From positions 28,944 to 92,943 of the forward strand of contig NZ_VJOO01000009.1 in the NCBI RefSeq assembly GCF_007556755.1: a stretch of DNA of 64,000 nt. Reading direction: 5' to 3'. The stretch comes from Tepidimonas fonticaldi. Its GTDB lineage: Bacteria > Pseudomonadota > Gammaproteobacteria > Burkholderiales > Burkholderiaceae_C. Below are positions 9,584-19,881 of the stretch, in pieces. The number at the start of each line of letters is the position of its first letter. The stretch's first letter is position 1. The notes under the pieces were generated by a model that saw nothing but the letters and a program-made list of their open reading frames with translations, did no database searches and had not been told where the DNA came from. The position numbers were made by a program, and so were the translations under genes.

Positions 9584-10546
9584 TCAACCGCCGTCCACCA
9601 GCCAGTTCCCCTCGCGCCGCGCCGCGCCGCTGGCGCACAGGTCGTCGATCAGGTCCTGCAGCCAGGTGTCGAAGGGCTGGCCCCCGCCGTGGGCGGTGTG
9701 CAGGCGCACCAGGTAGGGAACGCCCTGCGCCCAGGCGCGCACCGCGGCGAGGGACTGGCGCTGCCACGCCAGCAGCTTGAACTTGAGCAGCACCTTCAGC
9801 CCGTAGCGCCGGTGTCGCGCCGGGTCGGCGACGAACTGCGCCAGCCGTTGCCGGGCAACCGCCAGCGCCGCCGCCACCGGCGCGGCCGGCCCGCCGCCGC
9901 GGTGCGCCGCGTCGCCGAACGGGCTGCCGTGGCCGGGGATGACGACGCACGGCGCCAGCCGCTCGATCAGGTCCAGCGTCGCCGCCACGGCGTCGAAGCC
10001 GGGTTCTCCCTCCAGCTCCGGGAAGACGACGCCGAAGCCGTGCTGCCACAGCGCGTCGCCGCTGATCAGCGTGCGGCTGGTCGGCTCGAACAGCATCACC
10101 GCGTCCGGGTCGTGGCCCGGAGCGGCGTGGATTTGCCACGCGCGGCCGGCCAGCGTCACCGTCGCGCCCGGGGCCAGCAGCGCGTCGAAGGCAAAGCGCG
10201 CGCAGTCCTGCCCGGTGGCGCGGTAGCTCAGGCGATCCTCGTCCCAGGCGCGCACGGCGTCGGCCGCCCCGGGTGGGATGGCGGTGCGCAGACCGGGATA
10301 GCGGGCCTGCAGCGCGGCGTTGCCGCCGCAGTGGTCGCTGTGCAGGTGGGTGTTGAGCAGCCGGCCCAGCGGCCGCCCGCCGAGCGCCTGCTCCACCAGC
10401 GCCAGCGTCTGCGCGGCGTGGGTGACGTAGCCGCTGTCGATCAGCGCCGTGCCCTCCGGCCCCTCGCACAGCACATTGTTGGCCGACAGCCAGCCGCGCT
10501 CGAACACGCGCACGCCGGCGGGCAGGGCAGGGTGGTGCGTGCTCAT
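9584..10546 (-). CDS. metallo-beta-lactamase-fold hydrolase
   Basis: 320 residues. The zinc-site motif THLHSDHCGG (H-x-H-x-D-H) is followed by APGHDPDAV, SGDALWQ and VIPGHGSPF, the remaining metal ligands of the fold. An extra C-terminal region of about 90 residues (YGLKVLLKFKLLAWQRQ) resembles the winged-helix-like tail of the glyoxalase-II-related group. Hydrolysis of a thioester or ester is likely but the substrate is unknown. The start at 10546 overlaps by ATGA the stop of a 62-codon membrane-protein gene, so the two are coupled. It is convergent with ggt, 12 bp apart. Confidence 0.85.
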   Translation of the reverse strand: MSTHHPALPAGVRVFERGWLSANNVLCEGPEGTALIDSGYVTHAAQTLALVEQALGGRPLGRLLNTHLHSDHCGGNAALQARYPGLRTAIPPGAADAVRAWDEDRLSYRATGQDCARFAFDALLAPGATVTLAGRAWQIHAAPGHDPDAVMLFEPTSRTLISGDALWQHGFGVVFPELEGEPGFDAVAATLDLIERLAPCVVIPGHGSPFGDAAHRGGGPAAPVAAALAVARQRLAQFVADPARHRRYGLKVLLKFKLLAWQRQSLAAVRAWAQGVPYLVRLHTAHGGGQPFDTWLQDLIDDLCASGAARREGNWLVDGG

Positions 10547-10731
10547 CTCACCCCGCGCAAGCCCATCAGCACCGTGCCGACGAAGATGACCAGCGGCCCA
10601 GCCGCCCACCACGCGGCGGCGGGCAGCAGCTCGCGGTTCTGCCGCCACAGATGCAGCAGCACCACCGAGGTCAGCACGCCGATGGCGCCCAACAGCAGCA
10701 CCACGGCGCGCAGGTCGAGTTCGCTCGTCAT
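10543..10731 (-). CDS. small two-helix membrane protein
   Basis: 62 residues. Two hydrophobic segments, roughly residues 8-26 (VVLLLGAIGVLTSVVLLHL) and 40-57, are joined by a short charged loop (WRQNRELLP). No function is recognised. Its stop codon overlaps the start of the metallo-hydrolase gene (ATGA), which argues that it is translated. The sequence recalls the N-terminal membrane region of some beta-proteobacterial GGDEF proteins, so it could be a remnant of a larger gene; that is an impression only. Confidence 0.5.
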   Translation of the reverse strand: MTSELDLRAVVLLLGAIGVLTSVVLLHLWRQNRELLPAAAWWAAGPLVIFVGTVLMGLRGVR

Positions 10732-10831
10732 CGCCCATCCCTACGACGTTGCCGGATGGATACCAGTGTAGCCGGCTGGCGGGGCGAATCGGGCCGGAGC
10801 GTGGCGGGCGCGGGCGGCGCGAGGGCATCGG

Positions 10832-11249
10832 TCACAGCGCGAACGTCCAGCGGCGCAGCACCGCCACCGTCTGCGTCAGGCCCTGCGCCCGCAGGGTGTC
10901 GAGGTATTCCTCGGCGGTCTTGGGCGGGTGGCGCAGCGAGCGGCGGTGGCGGGCGGCCGCCTCCAGCGTCCGCGCCGGTTGCTGGTCCAGCAGGTCGGTG
11001 ACGAAGTCGTCCGGGTGCTGCGCCACGAGGCCATGGGGCCGCAGCGCCTCGGCGGGGAAGTCCTGCAGGTTGAAGGTGACGATCAGCTCGGCCCCGGCGC
11101 GCCCGGACGTTGCGCATCCATTCCTCGTGGATGCGTGCACTCCAGCGCGCCCGCACCAGATCGGCCAGCGCCAGGTGCATCAGCAGGTCGCGCAGCGGCG
11201 CGGGGTAGAGCACGCAGGCGTCGTAGACGGCGGTCGGCGGCGCGCCCAT
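10832..11249 (-). pseudogene. PIN-domain (VapC-like) toxin, internally deleted and frameshifted
   Basis: The start at 11249 reads MGAPPTAVYDACVLYPAPLR and continues to HEEWMRNV, which is the PIN N terminus with its first catalytic Asp. Around 11100 the frame breaks. The C-terminal half resumes in another frame as AGAELIVTFNLQDFP to RRWTFAL, ending at 10832. The two halves abut with no room for the linking segment that carries the middle acidic residues, so I infer an internal deletion that also shifted the frame. It starts 4 bp after the antitoxin stop, the normal toxin position. The product is almost certainly inactive. Confidence 0.75.
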
Positions 11250-11253
11250 CCCG

Positions 11254-11631
11254 TCAGTAGCCCATGCCGAGCGCCTGGGCCTGGGCCGCCAGCTCGTCGA
11301 GCGCCTGGCCGCGCGCGGCGTCGATGCGCTGCTTGTAGGCGAGCACGTCCTGGTAGCGCACGCGCCGGTGGCGGCCGACGCGGTGGAACGGGATCTCGCC
11401 CTTTTCCAGCAGCTGGACCAGGAAGGGCCGCGACACCTGCAGCAGGTCGGCCGCCTCTTGCGTCGTCAGCTCGGCGTGCAGCGGGATGAGGGTGACGGCG
11501 TGCCCCTGGCCGATCTCGGTCAGCACGTCCAGCAGCAGGCGCAGCACCGGCGCCGGCAGCGTCACCGAATGCACGCCGCCCTGCTCGTCGCGAAAGTCGA
11601 TGCACTGGCTGCCCGCGCGGGTCTGCAGCAC
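11254..11631 (-). CDS. excisionase/MerR-type HTH antitoxin of a PIN toxin pair
   Basis: 125 residues. Residues ~55-96 form the helix-turn-helix [21 protein letters not shown] followed by the wing region [15 protein letters not shown], typical of excisionase-family antitoxins encoded in front of PIN toxins. The only start in this region is GTG at 11631 without a clear Shine-Dalgarno. Relatives, as I recall them, have about 25-30 more residues at the N terminus, so the gene may be trimmed or start upstream in the fadD tail. The toxin next to it is broken, so this is an orphan antitoxin. Confidence 0.75.
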   Translation of the reverse strand: MLQTRAGSQCIDFRDEQGGVHSVTLPAPVLRLLLDVLTEIGQGHAVTLIPLHAELTTQEAADLLQVSRPFLVQLLEKGEIPFHRVGRHRRVRYQDVLAYKQRIDAARGQALDELAAQAQALGMGY

Positions 11632-11683
11632 GGTCGATCCGTCATTCGTTTCTCTCGTCGCCCCTTCCTTCCCACGCCGCGGA

Positions 11684-13378
11684 TCAGGTCTTGCCGCGCA
11701 GCTCGCGGCGCAGGATCTTGCCGACGTTGCTCTTGGGCAGCTCCTCGCGGAACTCGATGTACTTGGGCCGCTTGTAGCCGGTCAGGTTGTCGTGGCAGAA
11801 GCGCATCACCTGCTCCTCGGTCAGCGTCGGGTCGCTGCGCACGACGTAGAGCTTGACCGCCTCGCCGGAGTGCGGGTCCGGCACGCCCACCGCGGCGCAC
11901 TCCAGCACCCCGGGGCAGGTGGAGACGACGTTGTCGATCTCGGTTGGGTAGACGTTGAAGCCCGAGACGATGATCATGTCCTTCTTGCGGTCGACGATGC
12001 GGATGTAGCCGCGCTCGTCCATGATGCCGACGTCGCCGGTGCGCATGTAGCCGTCGGGGGTGAAGACCTTGGCCGTCTCCTCCGGCTTGTTGTAGTAGCC
12101 GGTCATGACGTTGGGGCCGCGGATACAGATCTCGCCGACGCCGCCCGGCGGCAGGTCCTGGCCGTCGTCGTCCTTGATGGCGATGTCGACGCTGGGCAGC
12201 GGCAGGCCGATGGTGCCGGTGAACTCGGTGTTGGTGACCGGGTTGTTGGTGCCGATGGCGCAGGTCTCGCTCATGCCCCAGCCCTCGATCATGGCGCAGC
12301 CAGTGACCTTTTGCCACTGCCGCGCCGTGCCCTCGCTGGCCGCCATGCCCCCGGCCTGCGACAGCACCAGCGACGAGAAGTCCAGCTGGCGGAAGCGCGC
12401 GTTGTTCAGCAGCCCGTTGAACAGCGTGTTGACGGCGGGCAGGACATTGAACGGCCGGCTCTTGAGGACTTCGACGAACTTGGGGATGTCGCGCGGATTG
12501 GGGATGAGGGTGGCGTGCGCGCCGTGGCGCATGACCAGCAGCATCAGCGTCAGCGCAAAGATGTGATACAGCGGCAGCGCCATGATGTGGTTGGCGTGCC
12601 GCGGGTCGCCCACCTTGCTGAGCGCGGGGGTGAACCACGCCTCGGCCTGCAGAATGGCGGCGATGACGTTGCCGTGCGTCAGCACCGCGCCCTTGGACAG
12701 GCCGGTGGTGCCGCCCGTGTACTGCAGGAAGGCGATGCTGTCGCGGTTGACCGCCGCCGGCTTGAGGGCTTGCGACTGGCCACTCTCCAGCGCCCGGCGA
12801 AAGGGCACGATGGTGCGCGCGCCCCCGGGCCCTTGCAGCGGGAGCTTGAACGCCGGCACCAGCTTGGCCACATGCCGCACCAGGAAGGTCATCCATCGCC
12901 CATACCAAAAACCCAGCAGATCGCCAAAGCTGGCCACCACCACGTGCCGCACCGGGGTGTGGTCGATGACCTCCTCCAGCGTGTGGGCAAAGTTCTCCAG
13001 GATGACGATGGCCTCCGCGCCCGAGTCCTTGAGCTGGTGCTCCAGCTCGCGCGCGGTGTAGAGTGGATTGACGTTGACGCAGGTGTAGCCGGCGCGCAGC
13101 ACCGCCGCCATGGTGATCAGAAACTGCGGCAGGTTGGGCAGCATGATCGCCACGCGAGCCCCCGTGGGCAGGCCCAGCGACTGCAGGTACGCACCCAGCG
13201 CGGCGCTGTAGCGGTCCAGTTGGCCGTAGCTCATCCAGCGGTCCATGCACACCGACACCGGGTCCTGCGGATGCCGGCGGAAGGCCTGTTCCAGCAGGCT
13301 CACCAGCGAGTCGTACTGGGTCGGGTCGATGTCGGCGGGCACGCCGGGGGGGTAGCTCGATAGCCAAATTCTTTGCAT
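11684..13378 (-). CDS. fadD: long-chain-fatty-acid--CoA ligase
   Basis: 564 residues, normal FadD size. It activates fatty acids to acyl-CoA with ATP at the inner membrane. Motifs: ATP/AMP loop [27 protein letters not shown], the FACS signature region [15 protein letters not shown] and [20 protein letters not shown], and the C-terminal [15 protein letters not shown] with the catalytic Lys. I chose ATG 13378 ([22 protein letters not shown] start), which matches the family N terminus. It heads a minus-strand run that includes the toxin-antitoxin remnant. Confidence 0.95.
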   Translation of the reverse strand: MQRIWLSSYPPGVPADIDPTQYDSLVSLLEQAFRRHPQDPVSVCMDRWMSYGQLDRYSAALGAYLQSLGLPTGARVAIMLPNLPQFLITMAAVLRAGYTCVNVNPLYTARELEHQLKDSGAEAIVILENFAHTLEEVIDHTPVRHVVVASFGDLLGFWYGRWMTFLVRHVAKLVPAFKLPLQGPGGARTIVPFRRALESGQSQALKPAAVNRDSIAFLQYTGGTTGLSKGAVLTHGNVIAAILQAEAWFTPALSKVGDPRHANHIMALPLYHIFALTLMLLVMRHGAHATLIPNPRDIPKFVEVLKSRPFNVLPAVNTLFNGLLNNARFRQLDFSSLVLSQAGGMAASEGTARQWQKVTGCAMIEGWGMSETCAIGTNNPVTNTEFTGTIGLPLPSVDIAIKDDDGQDLPPGGVGEICIRGPNVMTGYYNKPEETAKVFTPDGYMRTGDVGIMDERGYIRIVDRKKDMIIVSGFNVYPTEIDNVVSTCPGVLECAAVGVPDPHSGEAVKLYVVRSDPTLTEEQVMRFCHDNLTGYKRPKYIEFREELPKSNVGKILRRELRGKT

Positions 13379-13562
13379 GGCGGCGTCGTGATCGTGTGGG
13401 CTGCCCATTGTGGCCGGTGCCCCGCGCCGCCCGGCTCAGGGGATGCCCCTAGAAGCTGTCGCCGGCGGCACAGTTGCGCGGGGTGCGCCGGCCGTCCCCG
13501 CGATGTGAGGGCATACGGGAAAACCCTAACCGTTTCGGGCGATTCGCCGTATAGTGTGGGCC

Positions 13563-14264
13563 ATGGTCGTCTCCGCCCCGCCGCCCCACGTCGCCGCGCC
13601 CCTGCGCGGCGAGCGCGTGCCTGTGCGCGATCTGCCGGCCGCCACCGACCCCGGCCCGGTGCGGGTGCGGCGCCCGCGCGCGCCGATCCGCACCCTGGAA
13701 GCCCAGCACCGCGACGCCATCCTGCGCCACCTGCTCGCCCTGGGCGAGCGCGACCGCTACCTGCGCTTCGGCTACGCCGCGCAGGACGAGCACATCCGCC
13801 GCTACGTCGATGGCCTGCGGTTTGGTCTGGACGAGGTGTTTGGCATCTTCAACCGGCGGCTGGAGCTGATCGCCATGGCGCATTTGGCGTACATGGTGTC
13901 GCCCGAGCGCGGCAGCGACAGCGCCGAGTTTGGCGTCAGCGTCAGCGCCCATGCGCGCGGCCGCGGCTACGGTCACCAGTTGTTCGGCCGGGCGGTCGTG
14001 CATGCGCGCAACCACGGGGTGCGCTACCTGTACATCCATGCCCTGAGCGAAAACGCGCCGATGCTGCGCATCGCGCGCAGCGCCGGGGCCGCGGTCGTCC
14101 AGCACGCGGGCGAGAGCGAGTGCCACCTGGAGCTGCCGCCGGCCGACTTCGAGTCGCACGTCAGCGAACTCATCGAGGAGGAGGTGGCCCGCACCGACTA
14201 CTGGCTCAAGGCCTGCCGCCGCGGCTGGCGGCGCCTGGTGCGCTGGCTGGCCGCGCGCGGCTGA
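13563..14264 (+). CDS. GNAT-family N-acetyltransferase
   Basis: 233 residues. The GNAT core lies at about residues 40-190, with the acetyl-CoA-binding loop ARGRGYGHQLFGRAV (R-G-x-G-x-G type). FGVSVSAHARGRG is the beta-4/alpha-3 junction. Substrate unknown. The N-terminal 40 residues are Pro/Arg-rich and the C-terminal 30 are basic. There is no Shine-Dalgarno; TATAGT at 13550-13555 is seven bases from the ATG, so the message may be leaderless. It stands alone between divergent fadD and corC. Confidence 0.8.
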   Translation: MVVSAPPPHVAAPLRGERVPVRDLPAATDPGPVRVRRPRAPIRTLEAQHRDAILRHLLALGERDRYLRFGYAAQDEHIRRYVDGLRFGLDEVFGIFNRRLELIAMAHLAYMVSPERGSDSAEFGVSVSAHARGRGYGHQLFGRAVVHARNHGVRYLYIHALSENAPMLRIARSAGAAVVQHAGESECHLELPPADFESHVSELIEEEVARTDYWLKACRRGWRRLVRWLAARG

Positions 14265-14351
14265 CGCCCGACGCGGGGACACGGCAAGGGGACACGCCAG
14301 GGACATGAGCCTGTTGTATCCTAGGGCCCGTCGCAACCCCTGACCACACCC

Positions 14352-15215
14352 GTGGCCGATTCTTCCCACTCTCCGGGGCCGCACGCAGGCGTGCGGCACG
14401 AGGACAAGCGCAGTTTCCTGCAGCGGCTCGCCGAGTTTCTGCATCCGGGGCCGGACTCCAAGGACGAGCTCATCGAGACGCTGGCCGAGGCCGAGGACAA
14501 CGCCGTCATCGACGCCGAGTCGCGCGTGATGCTCGAGGGCGTCATCCGCATCGCCGACATGACCGCGGGCGATGTCATGGTGGCCGCCCCGCGCATGGAC
14601 GTGCTCGACATCCACGCCCCCTACGCCGAGCTGCTCAACACCGTCATCGACACCGGGCATTCGCGCTTTCCGGTCTACGAGGGCGAGCGCGAAAACATCA
14701 TCGGCATCCTGCTGGCCAAGGACCTGCTCAAGCTGCAGCGCGCGCCCGAGCTGAATCTGCGCGCCCTGCTGCGGCCGGCGGTGTTCGTGCCCGAGAGCAA
14801 GGGCCTGAACGACCTGTTGCGCGAGTTTCGCGGCAACCGCAACCACTTGGCCATCGTCATCGACGAATTCGGGCGGGTCGCCGGCCTCATCACCATCGAG
14901 GACGTGCTGGAGGAGATCGTCGGCGAGATCGAGGACGAGTTCGACGAGGACGAGGAAGAGGGCGACATCTTTGCGCTGGCCGACGGCACCTGGCGGGTGA
15001 GCGGCGACACCCCCATCGAGCGCGTCAACGAGTGGTTCCAGGTTGCGCTGCCGGAGGCGGACTTCGACACCATCGGCGGCTATGTGGCCCACGCCATGGG
15101 GCGCGTGCCCCGGCGGGGCGAGTCCCACCAGGCCGCGGGGTTGGTGTTCCAGGTGCAGCACGCGCGCGGCGGCGCGGTGCGCTGGTTCAAGGTCACGCGG
15201 CAGACGGCCGCATGA
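14352..15215 (+). CDS. corC: CorC/HlyC-family protein with CBS pair
   Basis: 287 residues starting at GTG 14352 (MADSSHSPGP), which matches the family start DKRSFLQRLAEFLHPGP soon after. Two CBS domains follow (about residues 70-195; MVAAPRMDVLDI, FPVYEGERENIIGILLAKDLL, LAIVIDEFGRVAGLITIEDVLEEIVGEIEDEFD), then a C-terminal CorC_HlyC transporter-associated domain. It is linked by family to Mg/Co efflux. It overlaps lnt by 4 bp, as in many proteobacteria. Confidence 0.93.
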   Translation: MADSSHSPGPHAGVRHEDKRSFLQRLAEFLHPGPDSKDELIETLAEAEDNAVIDAESRVMLEGVIRIADMTAGDVMVAAPRMDVLDIHAPYAELLNTVIDTGHSRFPVYEGERENIIGILLAKDLLKLQRAPELNLRALLRPAVFVPESKGLNDLLREFRGNRNHLAIVIDEFGRVAGLITIEDVLEEIVGEIEDEFDEDEEEGDIFALADGTWRVSGDTPIERVNEWFQVALPEADFDTIGGYVAHAMGRVPRRGESHQAAGLVFQVQHARGGAVRWFKVTRQTAA

Positions 15216-16816
15216 GGGGGCGGGTCGGCGCGGCGCTCGTGCTGGCCGGGCTGGCGCACGCGGCGGCGCTGGCGTGGCCCTTCGACCTGGCGCTTGGCGC
15301 GTGGCTGCGCCCCGGCGAGCCGGTGGCCGGGCTGCAGGGGGCGAGTCTGGTCGTGCTGGTTGCGCTGCTGGCCCGCGCGCCGACCGCTGCCGCCGCCGCG
15401 GTGCGGGCGGGCGGGTTTGCCCTCGCGTGGCTGGCGGGCACCTTCTGGTGGCTGTTCGTTTCCATGCATGTTTACGGCGGGCTGGCCGCGCCGTTGGCGG
15501 TCGCTGCCGTGCTGGCGCTGGCGGCCTTTCTGGCGCTGGACTACGCGCTGGCCGCCGCCCTGTGGTGGCGCTGGCGCCACGCGGGCGTCGCAGCCCGGGT
15601 GGGGGCCTTTGCCGCGCTGTGGACGCTGGCCGAGATGGCCCGCGGCGTGCTCTGGACCGGCTTCCCCTGGGGTGCCGGGGGCTACGCCCAGATCGAGGCG
15701 CTGGGCTGGCTGGCGCCCTGGGTGGGCGTCTATGGCATGGGCGCGGCGTCGGCCGCGCTGGCCGCGGCGCTGGCACTGGGGGGGACGGCGCTGCGCGCCG
15801 GGGCGGGCGTGCTGGCCCTGGCCCTGTGGGCGGTGCCCGCCACCGGCCCCGGGCTGGTCGCGGCGCTGCCCGACGCCACTCGGCCCGCGGGCACCCTGCC
15901 CGTGCGGTTGCTGCAGGGTGCCATCGCACAAGACCAAAAATTCGACACCGAGGCCGGCGTGCCCCTGGCACTGCGCTGGTACGGGCAGGCCATCGTGCAC
16001 GCCAGTGCCGACCCCAAGCTGGCGGGCGGCCTGGTCGTCGCGCCCGAGACGGCCATTCCCGTGCTGCCGCAGGACATCGACGCCGATTACTGGCACGCGC
16101 TCGCGGGCGCCGTGCGCGCCGGCCGCGTGGCGGTGCTGCTGGGCGTGCCCTTGGGCAGTTTCACCGATGGCTACACCAACTCGGTCGTCGGCTGGCCGCC
16201 GGACGAGCCGGCGACCGATGCGGGCCCTGACCCCTTCGCGGCGCTGAGCCGCTACCGCTACGACAAGCACCATCTGGTGCCGTTTGGCGAATTCATCCCG
16301 CGCGGCTTTCGCTGGTTTACCGACCTGATGCACATCCCGCTGGGGGATTTCGACCGCGGCGCGCTGCCCCAGCCGCCGTTTGCGTGGGCCGGGCAGCGCA
16401 TCGCGCCCAACATCTGCTACGAGGACCTGTTCGGCGAGGAACTGGCCGCGGGTTTTCGCGATCCGGCCACGGCCCCCACCGTGCTGGTCAACGTCAGCAA
16501 CATCGCGTGGTTTGGGGACACGGTGGCCATCGACCAGCACCGCCACATCTCGCGGCTGCGGGCGCTGGAGCTGGGCCGGCCCATGGTGCGCGCCACCAAC
16601 ACCGGTGCCACCGCCTTCATCGACCACCGCGGCCGCGTGGTGGCGGAGTTGCCGCGCGGGCAGCGTGGCGTGCTGGACGCGACCGTCGAGGCCCGCACCG
16701 GCATCACGCCCTATGCCGCCTGGGCCGCGCGCTGGGGCCTGTGGCCGCTGGCGGCCGCCTGTGTGGCGGTGCTGGCGCTGGGCCGGCTGGGGTGGCCGCG
16801 CCGGAGCGCGCCGTAG
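15212..16816 (+). CDS. lnt: apolipoprotein N-acyltransferase
   Basis: 534 residues, integral inner-membrane enzyme that adds the third acyl chain to lipoproteins. About six membrane helices fill the first 210 residues, followed by a nitrilase-like periplasmic domain and a final helix. The catalytic triad is visible: Glu279 in VAPETAIP, Lys352 in YDKHHLVPFGE, Cys402 in NICYEDLFG. The ATG at 15212 overlaps the corC stop (ATGA). The lnt stop TAG is also the first part of a TAGAAT that may be the glyQ -10 element. Confidence 0.95.
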   Translation: MRGRVGAALVLAGLAHAAALAWPFDLALGAWLRPGEPVAGLQGASLVVLVALLARAPTAAAAAVRAGGFALAWLAGTFWWLFVSMHVYGGLAAPLAVAAVLALAAFLALDYALAAALWWRWRHAGVAARVGAFAALWTLAEMARGVLWTGFPWGAGGYAQIEALGWLAPWVGVYGMGAASAALAAALALGGTALRAGAGVLALALWAVPATGPGLVAALPDATRPAGTLPVRLLQGAIAQDQKFDTEAGVPLALRWYGQAIVHASADPKLAGGLVVAPETAIPVLPQDIDADYWHALAGAVRAGRVAVLLGVPLGSFTDGYTNSVVGWPPDEPATDAGPDPFAALSRYRYDKHHLVPFGEFIPRGFRWFTDLMHIPLGDFDRGALPQPPFAWAGQRIAPNICYEDLFGEELAAGFRDPATAPTVLVNVSNIAWFGDTVAIDQHRHISRLRALELGRPMVRATNTGATAFIDHRGRVVAELPRGQRGVLDATVEARTGITPYAAWAARWGLWPLAAACVAVLALGRLGWPRRSAP

Positions 16817-16828
16817 AATCGGGCGCTT

Positions 16829-17749
16829 ATGCTGACCTTCCAACAGATCATCCTGAAGCTCCAGTCGTACTGGGACGCCCAGGGCTGCGCGCTGCTGCAG
16901 CCATACGACATGGAGGTGGGGGCGGGCACCAGCCACACCGCGACCTTTTTGCGCGCCATCGGCCCCGAGCCGTGGAAAGCCGCCTATGTGCAGCCCAGCC
17001 GCCGCCCCAAGGACGGCCGCTATGGCGAAAACCCCAACCGCCTGCAGCACTACTACCAGTACCAAGTGGTGCTCAAGCCCGCGCCGGCCAACATTCTCGA
17101 ACTCTACCTGGGCAGCCTGGAGGCGCTCGGCTTCGACCTCAAGCGCAACGACATCCGCTTCGTCGAAGACGACTGGGAGAACCCCACGCTGGGCGCCTGG
17201 GGCCTGGGCTGGGAGGTCTGGCTCAATGGCATGGAGGTGACGCAGTTCACCTACTTCCAGCAGGTTGGTGGCATCGACTGCAAGCCCATCACGGGCGAGA
17301 TCACCTACGGCCTGGAGCGGCTGGCCATGTACCTGCAGGGCGTGGAAAACGTCTACGACCTGACCTACGCGCCCGGCCTGACCTACGGCGACGTGTTCCA
17401 CCAAAACGAGGTGGAGCAATCCACCTACAACTTCGAGCACTCGGACCCGGACTTTTTGTTCACCGCCTTTGCCGCGCACGAGCGGCAGGCCAAGCACCTG
17501 ATGGAACAGCAACTGGCCCTGCCGGCTTATGAGCAGGTGCTCAAGGCCGCGCACACCTTCAACCTGCTGGACGCGCGCGGCGCGATCAGCGTGACCGAGC
17601 GGGCCGCCTACATCGGCCGCATCCGCAACCTGGCGCGCAGCGTGGCGCAGAGCTATCTGGAGAGTCGCGCGCGGCTCGGCTTCCCGATGGCGCCGCGCGC
17701 CTGGGCCGACGATGTGCTCGGTCAGCTCGAGAAAAAGGGGGCCGCATGA
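16829..17749 (+). CDS. glyQ: glycyl-tRNA synthetase alpha subunit
   Basis: 306 residues, normal length for the alpha chain of the alpha2beta2 bacterial enzyme, which carries the class II catalytic core that charges tRNA-Gly. It begins [20 protein letters not shown], with [20 protein letters not shown] close behind, and has [25 protein letters not shown]. There is no Shine-Dalgarno; TAGAAT at 16814-16819 ends nine bases before the ATG, so a leaderless or near-leaderless mRNA is possible. It overlaps glyS by 4 bp. Confidence 0.97.
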   Translation: MLTFQQIILKLQSYWDAQGCALLQPYDMEVGAGTSHTATFLRAIGPEPWKAAYVQPSRRPKDGRYGENPNRLQHYYQYQVVLKPAPANILELYLGSLEALGFDLKRNDIRFVEDDWENPTLGAWGLGWEVWLNGMEVTQFTYFQQVGGIDCKPITGEITYGLERLAMYLQGVENVYDLTYAPGLTYGDVFHQNEVEQSTYNFEHSDPDFLFTAFAAHERQAKHLMEQQLALPAYEQVLKAAHTFNLLDARGAISVTERAAYIGRIRNLARSVAQSYLESRARLGFPMAPRAWADDVLGQLEKKGAA

Positions 17750-19872
17750 CGACCCGGACCGCAAACCTGCTGGTGGAGCTGTTCGTCGAAGAGCTGCCGC
17801 CCAAGGCGCTCAAGACCCTGGGCGAGGCCTTTGGCCGTGTGCTGGCCGACCAGTTGCGAGACCAGGGCCTGGTCGATGCCGACGCCGTGCTGACCCCCTA
17901 CGCCAGCCCGCGCCGGCTGGCCGCCCACCTGAGCGGCGTGCGCGCCAAGGCGGACGACCGCGCGGTGCAGCTCAAGCTGATGCCCGTGGCCGTGGGTCTG
18001 GACGCGCAGGGCCAGCCGACGCCCGCCTTGCTCAAGAAGCTGACCAGCCTGGGTGTGGACACGGCCGACCCCGCAGCGCTGAGCGCCCGACTGCGCCGCC
18101 AGTCCGACGGCAAGGCCGAGGCGTTGTTCTGGGACAGCGTGGTGGCCGGGGTGACCCTGGACGTCGGGCTGCAGAAGGCGCTGGACGAGGCGCTGCGCCG
18201 CTTGCCCATCCCCAAGGTCATGACCTACCAACTGGCCGACGGCTGGAGCAGCGTGCACTTCGTGCGCCCTGCGCACGGTCTGGTCGCCCTGCACGGGGAC
18301 CAGGTGGTGCCGGTGCAGGCCCTGGGGCTGACCGCCGGGCGCCACACCCATGGCCACCGCTTCGAGGCGGCGCGCGACCCGATCGAGCTGCCGCACGCCG
18401 ACGCCTATGCCGAGACCCTGGCGCGCGACGGTGCTGTCATCGCCAGCTTTGCCGAGCGCCGCGCCGAGATCCAGCGCCAGCTCGCGCAGGCTGCGGCCCG
18501 CGTGGGCGGCGGCTGCCGGCCCATCGAGGACGACGCGCTGCTCGATGAGGTGACCGCGCTGGTCGAGCGCCCGAATGTGCTGGTCTGCCAGTTCGAGGAG
18601 ACCTTTCTGGAAGTGCCGCAGGAGTGCCTGATCCTGACGATGAAGGCCAACCAGAAGTACTTCCCGCTGCTCGATGCGCAGGGGCGGCTGACCCACCGCT
18701 TTTTGGTGGTGAGCAACATCACGCCGCAGGATCCGAGCGCCGTCATCGCCGGCAATGAGCGCGTGGTGCGCCCGCGGCTGGCCGACGCCAAGTTTTTCTA
18801 CGATCAGGACCGCAAGCGCCCGCTGGAGTCGCGGGTGCTCGGGCTGGCCAAGGTGGTCTACCACAACCAGTTGGGCACCCAGGGCGAGCGGGTGGAGCGC
18901 GTGGGGGCGATCGCGCGCGCCATCGCCGCGCGCCTGGGCGACGACACCCTGGTGCGCCAGGCCGATCTGGCGGCCCTGCTGGCCAAGGCCGATCTGCTGA
19001 CCGACATGGTGGGCGAATTCCCCGAGCTGCAAGGCATCATGGGGGCCTACTACGCCCGGCACGACGGGCTGGACGATGCGGTCGCCGACGCCATCGAAGA
19101 CCACTACAAGCCGCGCTTTGCCGGCGACGACCTGCCGCGCAACCCCGTCGGCCTGTGCGTGGCCCTGGCCGACAAGCTGGAAACGCTGGTCGGGCTGTTC
19201 GGCATCGGCAGCCTGCCCACCGGCGACAAAGACCCCTACGCCCTGCGCCGGCATGCGCTGGGGGTGGTGCGCATGCTCATCGAGCGCGACCTGCCGCTGG
19301 ATCTGCCCGCCCTCATCGACGCGGCCGTGCCGGTGTTTGGCGACCGCATCCGCGACCCGCGCGAGGCGCTGACCGCGTTTTTCTACGACCGTCTGGCCGT
19401 GAACCTGCGCGAGCAGGGCTACAGCGCGCAAGAGGTGGACGCCGTGCTGGCGCTGCGCCCGGCGCAACTGCGCGAGGTGCCGCGCCGGCTGGCCGCGGTG
19501 CGCGCCTTTGCCGCGCTGCCCGAGGCGCCGGCGCTGGCCGCCGCCAACAAGCGCGTCACCAACATCCTGCGCAAGGCCGAGGCGGCCGTGCAGCCCCAGG
19601 TGGACCCGGCCCGGCTGGTGGAGCCGGCCGAACAGGCCCTGCACCAGGCCCTGCAGACCGTGCAGCCCGCCGCCGATGCGGCGTATGCCGCGGGCGACTA
19701 CACCGGCAGCTTGCAGCGTTTGGCGGCGCTCAAGGCGCCGGTGGACGCCTTCTTCGACGGGGTGATGGTCAACGCCGACGACGCCGCCCTGCGCGCCAAC
19801 CGGCTAGGGCTGCTGGCCGTGCTGCACCAGGCCATGAACCGCGTGGCCGACCTGTCGCGTCTGGCGGCCTGA
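17746..19872 (+). CDS. glyS: glycyl-tRNA synthetase beta subunit
   Basis: 708 residues, the usual size. It is the tRNA-binding beta chain, with an HD-like region and a C-terminal anticodon-binding domain. Recognised by the start [54 protein letters not shown] and the [15 protein letters not shown] tail. It is translationally coupled to glyQ through ATGA and followed by gmhB after 9 bp. Confidence 0.97.
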   Translation: MTTRTANLLVELFVEELPPKALKTLGEAFGRVLADQLRDQGLVDADAVLTPYASPRRLAAHLSGVRAKADDRAVQLKLMPVAVGLDAQGQPTPALLKKLTSLGVDTADPAALSARLRRQSDGKAEALFWDSVVAGVTLDVGLQKALDEALRRLPIPKVMTYQLADGWSSVHFVRPAHGLVALHGDQVVPVQALGLTAGRHTHGHRFEAARDPIELPHADAYAETLARDGAVIASFAERRAEIQRQLAQAAARVGGGCRPIEDDALLDEVTALVERPNVLVCQFEETFLEVPQECLILTMKANQKYFPLLDAQGRLTHRFLVVSNITPQDPSAVIAGNERVVRPRLADAKFFYDQDRKRPLESRVLGLAKVVYHNQLGTQGERVERVGAIARAIAARLGDDTLVRQADLAALLAKADLLTDMVGEFPELQGIMGAYYARHDGLDDAVADAIEDHYKPRFAGDDLPRNPVGLCVALADKLETLVGLFGIGSLPTGDKDPYALRRHALGVVRMLIERDLPLDLPALIDAAVPVFGDRIRDPREALTAFFYDRLAVNLREQGYSAQEVDAVLALRPAQLREVPRRLAAVRAFAALPEAPALAAANKRVTNILRKAEAAVQPQVDPARLVEPAEQALHQALQTVQPAADAAYAAGDYTGSLQRLAALKAPVDAFFDGVMVNADDAALRANRLGLLAVLHQAMNRVADLSRLAA

Positions 19873-19881
19873 AGGCGATCC

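Noticed and set aside
10728..11249. 173-codon frame as an intact toxin gene
   Set aside because: Only its first 48 codons resemble a PIN domain; after the frame break it is Arg/Pro-rich shadow, and the true C-terminal half is in another frame.
13060..13085. TTGACGTTGACG within fadD, resembling a LiuR half-site repeat
   Set aside because: It lies in conserved coding sequence (CVNVNP of FadD), has no dyad symmetry and no start site nearby.
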